Below, piece after piece: positions 52,474-56,985 of a stretch of DNA of 56,985 bases. The position numbers were made by a program, and so were the translations under genes. Position 1 is the stretch's first letter. Each line of letters starts with the position of its first letter. A model generated the notes under the pieces. It did no database searches. It was given only the letters and a program-made list of their open reading frames with translations, and was not told the origin of the DNA. The stretch is from Acrocarpospora catenulata (GTDB taxonomy: Bacteria > Actinomycetota > Actinomycetes > Streptosporangiales > Streptosporangiaceae): NCBI RefSeq assembly GCF_018476525.1, contig NZ_JAHCST010000059.1:1-56985 (forward strand), in the 5' to 3' direction.

Positions 52474-52713
52474 ATGCACCTCACTGAGAGCGACATCCGT
52501 GCGACCATCGTCTCCGCGCGCGTCACCGATCCCGGCATCGCCGTGCAGTTCGACAACAAGGTCGACCAGGGCGACCTCGGCGGGCTGACCAACCTGATCA
52601 ACAGCATCGTCCGCGTCTTCCTCGGCACCACCCGCGACGTCGACCAGGAAACCATCTCCCGGATCGCCCGCTCCTACCTCCTTGAGGTCAGCGGCAGCCG
52701 AGCTCATCGGTAA
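52474..52713 (+). CDS. 79-aa conserved hypothetical protein
   Basis: A small, soluble alpha/beta protein (SDIRATIVSARVTDPGIAVQ, then GDLGGLTNLINSIVRVFLG). The helical layout and length recall acyl carrier proteins, but no DSL-type serine for phosphopantetheine is present. GAGGGAGGG before the ATG shows it is well translated. Its end overlaps the convergent SDR gene by 10 bp. Function is unknown. Confidence 0.65.
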   Translation: MHLTESDIRATIVSARVTDPGIAVQFDNKVDQGDLGGLTNLINSIVRVFLGTTRDVDQETISRIARSYLLEVSGSRAHR

Positions 52714-53603
52714 CCGGTGACGTCGGCCTCCTTCCCGGCGTCCTGTACCTCCACCAGGTACCGCCAGGCGTCGGGCCGGCTGCCGTCCACGTCGGTGAAC
52801 CCGTAGACCTGGGCGAGCCCGCCGCTGGACAGCGAGTGCCCGTTCCAGCGGCTCACCTCCGGGTCACCGGCCAGGGCCGCGACCGCGCGCCCGACGTAGG
52901 CCGGGGACTCGGAGATGGCGAAGTGCGGCTGCGCGCGTAGCGCGTCCCGCCAGTTGGCCTCGGTGACGCCGAAGTGGTCCAGCATCAGCTCCGAGCGCAG
53001 CCAGCCGGGGGTGAGTGCCACCGCCGTGCCGCCGTGCGGCGCCAGCTCCTTGCTCTGCGCGAAGGCCATTCGCAGCACCGAGCTCTTGGCCAGGTCGTAG
53101 AAGAAGGAGATCCGGTAGTTGGCGGCGTTGTACTCGGCCGTGCCGTCGGTCATCTCGACCACCAGGCCGCCCGGGTTCCTGATCAGCAGCGGCAGCGCGA
53201 AATGGCTGGTGACGATGTGCGTGTCGACGGCCAGTCTGAGGATCCGCAGGCCCTTGTCCAGCGAGTGCTCCCAGAGCTTCTCGTCCCAGCTGAAAAGCTG
53301 CTCCCCGCCCCAGATGTTGTTGACCAGGACGTCCAGCCGTCCCTGCTCGGCGTCGATCCGCTCGACCAGGCTCCGTACCTGGTCAGGCTCCAGGTGGTCG
53401 ACCTGGACCGGTATCCCCCGGCCACCCGCCGCGTCGACCAGTTCGGCGGTCTCCTCGATGGTCTCCGGCCGATCGATCTCCGACCGCCGCTCCCGGGTAC
53501 TCCGCCCGGTCACGTACACGGTCGCCCCGATCGCCCCCAGCTCGACCGCGACCCCCCGCCCGGCCCCGCGGGTGGCCCCCGCCACCAATGCGATCTTGGT
53601 CAT
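52704..53603 (-). CDS. SDR-family oxidoreductase
   Basis: A 299-aa short-chain dehydrogenase. The cofactor loop GATRGAGRGVAVELG replaces the usual TGxxxGxG variant; NNIWGG occupies the NNAG position, and YDLAKSS gives the catalytic YxxxK. Downstream, TPGWLRSELMLDHFGVTE matches actinobacterial SDRs of unknown substrate. ATG 53603 overlaps the upstream GNAT stop (ATGA), so the two are translated together. Confidence 0.87.
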   Translation of the reverse strand: MTKIALVAGATRGAGRGVAVELGAIGATVYVTGRSTRERRSEIDRPETIEETAELVDAAGGRGIPVQVDHLEPDQVRSLVERIDAEQGRLDVLVNNIWGGEQLFSWDEKLWEHSLDKGLRILRLAVDTHIVTSHFALPLLIRNPGGLVVEMTDGTAEYNAANYRISFFYDLAKSSVLRMAFAQSKELAPHGGTAVALTPGWLRSELMLDHFGVTEANWRDALRAQPHFAISESPAYVGRAVAALAGDPEVSRWNGHSLSSGGLAQVYGFTDVDGSRPDAWRYLVEVQDAGKEADVTGYR

Positions 53604-54091
53604 CGGTTCGCCACCCGCTTGGTGTAACGGTGGCAGGGCACGCTGATCGGCCCATCGTCCGTCCGCGCCGGATAGTCGAACGGGCCCTCGTCGATCCAGC
53701 CGTTCCGCTCGTAGAACCGCCGCGCCCGCCCGTTCCCGGCCACCACGGCAAGCCATGCCCGCTCATGCCTGGCCGCCGCGACCAGCCGCTCGGCTTCGGC
53801 GATCAAGGTATTGGCCACATCACCCCCACGATGCCGGCGGTCGCAGTACACCTGCTCGACCTCATCCCCGGCCACCATCACGAACCCGGCCACAGCCCCA
53901 CCAACCACGGCGACCGTGGTGTCGGCCACCCGGTCGCCCGCCCGCACCGCGAACGACTCCGCCGTCCGCACCGCCACCAGTGCATCGGGCACGTGCGTCA
54001 GATGACCGTCCCGCCACCCTTCACGCCAGATGGTCGCGACCGCGCCCACGTCCGCATCCCGTCCGGGACGCACCTCCACAGCCTCACCCAT
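53600..54091 (-). CDS. GNAT-family N-acetyltransferase
   Basis: A 163-aa acetyltransferase. VEQVYCDRRHRGGDVANTLI is the acetyl-CoA-binding loop (R-x-x-G-x-A form, slightly atypical), and ARRFYERNGWIDEG the C-terminal GNAT block. Substrate unknown. Coupled to the SDR gene by a 4-nt overlap. Confidence 0.85.
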   Translation of the reverse strand: MGEAVEVRPGRDADVGAVATIWREGWRDGHLTHVPDALVAVRTAESFAVRAGDRVADTTVAVVGGAVAGFVMVAGDEVEQVYCDRRHRGGDVANTLIAEAERLVAAARHERAWLAVVAGNGRARRFYERNGWIDEGPFDYPARTDDGPISVPCHRYTKRVANR

Positions 54092-54178
54092 GGCGTCACT
54101 CTGTCAGACCCGACCGACAATCAGAGTCCGGAGCAGACCTAGGCCCTTCGCCCGATGCCGTCGTGGTTCTGTTCTTCC

Positions 54179-54184
54179 TAGGGT
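54179..54184 (+). promoter_or_regulatory. -10-like TAGGGT of a leaderless patatin gene
   Basis: TAGGGT ends seven bases before ATG 54192; no ribosome site lies between. Confidence 0.45.
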
Positions 54185-54191
54185 CTGAGCC

Positions 54192-55019
54192 ATGGCTTTT
54201 CAGTCCTTGACGGCGGGGAACGCCGTCGTCCTGGGTCCTGGCGGCCCGGTCGGTACGGCATGGCTGGCCGGACTGGCGGCTGGACTGCGCCATGCCGGGA
54301 TGGACCTGGGCGCAGCCGACGTGATCGTGGGCACTTCGGCGGGCGCGATCGTGGGGGCGATCCTGGCCCGCGGGGGAGAGCTCGACCGCCTCGCCACGCT
54401 GCCCGCGCCCACCGGACCCCAGCGCGTACGGACGGATCCGGCCAGACTCGCCGAGGTGTTCGCGACACTCGGCGACCCCGGCCTCACGCGAGCCGAGGCC
54501 CTGCGCCGGATCGCCCCGCTCGCGGTCACCGCGGCGACCGGCGACGAGGAGGCCGCCATCGCCCGGATGCGCTTTCTCATCGGCGGAGACGAATGGCCGG
54601 ACCAGCCACTGCTGATCCCGTCAGTGAACCTGGAGACCGGCGAGCCGACGATCTGGGACCGCCACGGCGCCGCCTCCCTCCCTCAGGCCGTGGCCGCGAG
54701 CATCGCCTTCCCCACGACCGCTCCCCCCATCACCATCGCCGGCCACCGCTACATCGACGGCGCCCTGCGATCCGGAACCAACATGGACCTGGCGGCCGAC
54801 GCGGCGGTACTGATCGTCGCCGAGCCGATGGCACGCGGCCCCGAGACACCCGAAGTCTCAGCGGCGAATCGAGTGATCGTTCGACTGGTTCCAGACGCCG
54901 AGGCGCTCAAGGCGTTCGGCCCGGACATCACCGACCCGGCCGCCTGGACCCCCGCATACCGGTCCGGCCTCAGGCAGGCTCCAGACGCCGCCCACCAGGT
55001 CAGAACAGCCACCAGTTGA
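54192..55019 (+). CDS. Patatin-like phospholipase
   Basis: A 275-aa patatin-family lipid acyl hydrolase. The nucleophile is in VIVGTSAGAIVG (GxSxG) and the catalytic Asp in HRYIDGALRSGTN (DG motif). The oxyanion loop reads LGPGGPVGTAWLAGL; the second Gly of the usual GGGG is Pro. No signal peptide, so probably cytosolic or released otherwise. It would cleave ester-linked acyl groups of unknown lipids. Confidence 0.88.
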   Translation: MAFQSLTAGNAVVLGPGGPVGTAWLAGLAAGLRHAGMDLGAADVIVGTSAGAIVGAILARGGELDRLATLPAPTGPQRVRTDPARLAEVFATLGDPGLTRAEALRRIAPLAVTAATGDEEAAIARMRFLIGGDEWPDQPLLIPSVNLETGEPTIWDRHGAASLPQAVAASIAFPTTAPPITIAGHRYIDGALRSGTNMDLAADAAVLIVAEPMARGPETPEVSAANRVIVRLVPDAEALKAFGPDITDPAAWTPAYRSGLRQAPDAAHQVRTATS

Positions 55020-55144
55020 CGGGAGGTCCGCGCTCGCCATGGGCCTGGTGTGCGGTGTGTGTGAAGATTCCGCGCACTTCGTTGATCACGTTTGTCGTAC
55101 GGCGCTAGCGTTCGTCTTCCGATCACGCGGAGGCGGGAGAAACC

Positions 55145-55762
55145 ATGATCATGGAACTGGTGCTCACGGGCGCGCTGGCGGTGGGCGCGCCGGTGGCCCC
55201 GCTGACCAAGGCGGAGATGAAGCGGGCCCTGCTGACCGAGAAGGATCTCGGCAAGGGCGTGTTCGTCTTGAAGACGGACCTGGATGGGGCGTTCCTGTCC
55301 GCGTTCAGGGTGGACGAGGCGCGCTGCATGGACGCGCTGAAATCGTACGACGGCGTGTTCGGCGGCAGGCGGCCCTCGGCCTGGTTCGTCGGCAAGGTCA
55401 ACGGGTTACAGCAGGTGTTCACGGGTGGTCCGGCGACGATCAGGCAGCTCAAGACCGCCGCGTCGAAGGTCACCGTCTCCTGTGACGGGCAGGTGGGTTT
55501 CCGACGGCAGAGCGAGTTCAAAAAGAAGAAGGTCCCCAACCTGGGCGACACCACCTATGCCTTCGAGGTGACCTTCGACACCGCTCGGTATCCCGGGGCC
55601 GATACGAACACCTATGTGTCGGAGTTCGTCGTCGTCGCCTACAAGAGCTCGGTCATCGTCTACCAGGGCCTGACCGACACCAGGTCAACGTGGCCGACAA
55701 CGGTGAAGAACGCCAAGAAGGCCGTCGCCAAGGTCAAGCGGGTGTACACCCAGCGCGGCTGA
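55145..55762 (+). CDS. Hypothetical exported protein
   Basis: A 205-aa protein. The N terminus (IMELVLTGALAVGAPVAPL) is a short, weak hydrophobic stretch that may be a signal peptide, but there is no lipobox Cys. Two Cys (EARCMDALKSY and VTVSCDGQVG) could form a disulfide, as in exported actinobacterial sensor-domain-like proteins. The C terminus is very basic. GGAGGCGGGAG precedes ATG 55145; ATG 55151 is also possible. Function unknown. Confidence 0.65.
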   Translation: MIMELVLTGALAVGAPVAPLTKAEMKRALLTEKDLGKGVFVLKTDLDGAFLSAFRVDEARCMDALKSYDGVFGGRRPSAWFVGKVNGLQQVFTGGPATIRQLKTAASKVTVSCDGQVGFRRQSEFKKKKVPNLGDTTYAFEVTFDTARYPGADTNTYVSEFVVVAYKSSVIVYQGLTDTRSTWPTTVKNAKKAVAKVKRVYTQRG

Positions 55763-55782
55763 CCAGCGAAGCCCCCCGCTGG
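55763..55782. terminator. Small hairpin after the exported protein gene
   Basis: CCAGCG (55763-55768) pairs with CGCTGG (55777-55782) around a C-rich loop, between convergent genes; CCCGTC/GACGGG lies further on. Confidence 0.4.
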
Positions 55783-55831
55783 AACAACGACCTTGAGACT
55801 CCCGTCCTGACGGGTACGCAACGGGCACAGC

Positions 55832-56161
55832 TCACTCAGGCGTCGAATCGGACTGACTGCCATCGTCGAACCACGACGGGGCAGTGAGGATGTCCGCCAC
55901 TTCCGCTACCGGGATCTTCGCAACCAGGACGATTACCCTTGCCGGGTCGTATGGGGTCCTCCCTTCGACGACCATCTGCGACTGCTCCTCTGGGGTGGCG
56001 TCAACGAGAATGCTGAAGAGCAGGTCTCCGTCGGCTTCGCTGTAGCAGTCGGCCGCAAGCTCGATGACTGAGCCTGAGTGCAAAGTGACAAGCCAACGGC
56101 TCGGAACACCAGCAACGAAGTTCACGATGATGGAGACTACTGCGCCAGGACAATCAGGCAC
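55832..56161 (-). CDS. Hypothetical protein, ~109 aa
   Basis: An acidic soluble protein (strands NFVAGVPSRWLVTLHSGSVI and ELAADCYSEADGDLLFSILV, then IVLVAKIPVAEVADIL). No family was recognised. GTG 56161 is the longest start but has no good ribosome site; the in-frame GTG about 12 codons later (MNFVAGVPSRW) is possible. Its codon use is less GC-rich than the neighbours. Confidence 0.55.
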   Translation of the reverse strand: MPDCPGAVVSIIVNFVAGVPSRWLVTLHSGSVIELAADCYSEADGDLLFSILVDATPEEQSQMVVEGRTPYDPARVIVLVAKIPVAEVADILTAPSWFDDGSQSDSTPE

Positions 56162-56253
56162 ACGCCCCGCGGCGGTACCCGATGCGCGCGGCCCGGCTCC
56201 TGGCCCGCCCCCGTTTGCCTCACGGTAACGGCCATGCGTGTGACCATGGCGTC

Positions 56254-56439
56254 ATGATGGATCGGTCGTCATGGGATGCCTGGGCTACTTCGCTGAATGA
56301 GCGAGACCAACTGGCGGCGTTCGCCTTGTGGGAGCAGCTTCGGCAGTTGGGGGCCTCGGATCCCGCCGAGTGGGTCCGCGCTGAGATCAGTGAAAATGAG
56401 GCTCAGGTAGCGCGTTATCGCCTGCTTCGAGGGCTGTAG
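56254..56439 (+). CDS. Small hypothetical protein, ~61 aa
   Basis: A short, helical, Trp-containing protein (SSWDAWATSLNERDQLAAFA, then EWVRAEISENEAQVARYRLL). It looks natural in composition, and I recall similar small actinobacterial proteins of unknown role. ATG 56254 or 56257 is the start; no clear ribosome site is seen. Confidence 0.5.
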   Translation: MMDRSSWDAWATSLNERDQLAAFALWEQLRQLGASDPAEWVRAEISENEAQVARYRLLRGL

Positions 56440-56668
56440 GCGGCTGAGATCAACTCGTGGCGGGACAAAGGGTGATCCGAGGTCTTCACGAAAGCCTGCT
56501 GAGCATGGATCCGAGCGGGACGCGATGGTGCCCCAGGCTAACGATCGACCAAGGGTCGTGACGAGGTGATCGCCAGGGCCCTGGGAGTCACCTACCGGCA
56601 GGCCCTGAACACACATGATCAAAGCGGCAGCGGGCACGAAAGATCAATGAATACAGATGAAGATCACG

Positions 56669-56702
56669 AAGGCCAGGCATCCATAGTGGATGACCTGGCC
56701 TT
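56669..56702 (-). terminator. Hairpin after tRNA-Gly
   Basis: AAGGCCAGG (56669-56677) pairs with CCTGGCCTT (56694-56702), and CATCCA/TGGATG extends the stem around TAG. On the minus strand it begins 11 bases after the tRNA-Gly 3' end. Confidence 0.65.
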
Positions 56703-56712
56703 TCGTTTGGAG

Positions 56713-56783
56713 AGCGGACGACGGGAATCGAACCCGCGTAGCCAGTTTGGAAGACTGGGGCTCTACCATTGAGCTACGTCCGC
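56713..56783 (-). tRNA. tRNA-Gly (TCC)
   Basis: 71 nt. Acceptor stem GCGGACG/CGTCCGC; D-arm AGCTCAATGGTAGAGC; anticodon stem CCAGT/ACTGG around CTTCCAA with anticodon TCC; T-arm GCGGGTTCGATTCCCGT. The discriminator is T, usual for glycine; the CCA end is not encoded. It reads GGA (and wobble) glycine codons. Confidence 0.95.
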
Positions 56784-56870
56784 GCGAGCCGGGTGGTATC
56801 TGGTCTAGACTTCATCCGGTCGTAGAGCGTAAGCGTACCGGAGATCTGGGGGCTCCCGCGCATCGACTGA

Positions 56871-56944
56871 CGGGGTGTGGCGCAGTTTGGTAGCGCACCT
56901 GCTTTGGGAGCAGGGGGCCGCAGGTTCAAATCCTGTCACCCCGA
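56871..56944 (+). tRNA. tRNA-Pro (TGG)
   Basis: 74 nt. Acceptor CGGGGTG/CACCCCG with discriminator A; D-arm GCGCAGTTTGGTAGCGC; anticodon stem CCTGC/GCAGG around TTTGGGA with anticodon TGG; T-arm CGCAGGTTCAAATCCTGTC. CCA is not encoded. It is divergent from tRNA-Gly. Confidence 0.96.
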
Positions 56945-56959
56945 CGTGGCTTGGTTGGC

Positions 56960-56985
56960 CCACTTGCCGTGGCTGCGGCAAGTGG
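56960..56985 (+). terminator. Hairpin after tRNA-Pro at the window edge
   Basis: CCACTTGCCG (56960-56969) pairs perfectly with CGGCAAGTGG (56976-56985), 15 bases after the tRNA. The window ends here, so a T-tract cannot be checked. Confidence 0.6.

Noticed and set aside
56440-56712. Integration (att) site beside tRNA-Gly
   Set aside because: No integrase gene and no duplicated tRNA 3' end are seen in the window.
56566-56772. 68-aa ORF near tRNA-Gly
   Set aside because: It runs through the tRNA terminator and into the tRNA gene, has no ribosome site and no protein-like pattern beyond a short start.

Overview
The window is about 70% GC and codes densely on both strands. Gene content points to a filamentous actinobacterium, probably of the Streptosporangiales: a mycothiol-dependent nitroreductase homologue, an NsdA-like TPR regulator, a bL37 micro-protein, SpoIIE-type phosphatases, tandem dynamin-like GTPases and a c-di-AMP riboswitch. 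Many genes have a TANNNT box 6-7 nt before the start codon and no ribosome binding site, the usual actinobacterial mark of leaderless mRNA. No phage, transposase or CRISPR array was seen; this is mostly core chromosome with small accessory insertions.

Layout. 1-4892: corrinoid/siroheme genes (CobC-like aminotransferase, cobT, siroheme synthase) with an agmatinase. 4889-13166: two dynamin-like GTPases translationally coupled to the siroheme synthase gene, an SSB paralogue, a diguanylate cyclase, EttA and a hotdog thioesterase. 13177-18810: an unrecognised P-loop membrane protein, a truncated haemoglobin, an MscS channel, a hairpin-rich 490-bp gap, an 86-aa protein divergent from an NsdA-like regulator, and a GNAT enzyme. 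18987-29388: Nudix, PurU, prolyl oligopeptidase, HNH nuclease, GNAT, an FmdB-type zinc ribbon, a WYL protein without HTH, IlvD, a NERD protein and an amidase. 29473-40727: small unknowns, PepN, a DsbA-like nitroreductase, aldehyde dehydrogenase, peptide deformylase, RpiB, an Eis-type acetyltransferase, a membrane PP2C phosphatase and an orphan response regulator. 40890-46671: a site-2 protease, a YjbR protein, a riboswitch-controlled secreted cell-wall protein, a DeoR-galT operon, bL37 and a TIGR03086 protein. 46921-56439: a small membrane protein, a GAF-PP2C-ATPase regulator, a three-gene kinase/pseudokinase/response-regulator operon, and assorted enzymes. 56713-56985: tRNA-Gly, tRNA-Pro and a terminal hairpin.

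The most interesting items are (1) a ydaO-type c-di-AMP riboswitch on the minus strand before a secreted coiled-coil protein with M15-like zinc residues whose only well-placed start is CTG; (2) an overlapping operon pairing a histidine kinase with a paralogue that has lost both the phospho-accepting His and the ATP-binding residues; (3) a hairpin element present twice in opposite orientation; (4) a lone P-loop membrane protein inserted in an otherwise conserved block; and (5) several genes outside normal ORF size limits (bL37, a 52-aa leaderless gene, a 32-aa leader ORF). From memory, parts of the gene set (SSB paralogue, EttA, thioesterase, GlbO, HNH protein, PepN, nitroreductase, RpiB) match the Mycobacterium tuberculosis Rv2465c-Rv2478c neighbourhood.
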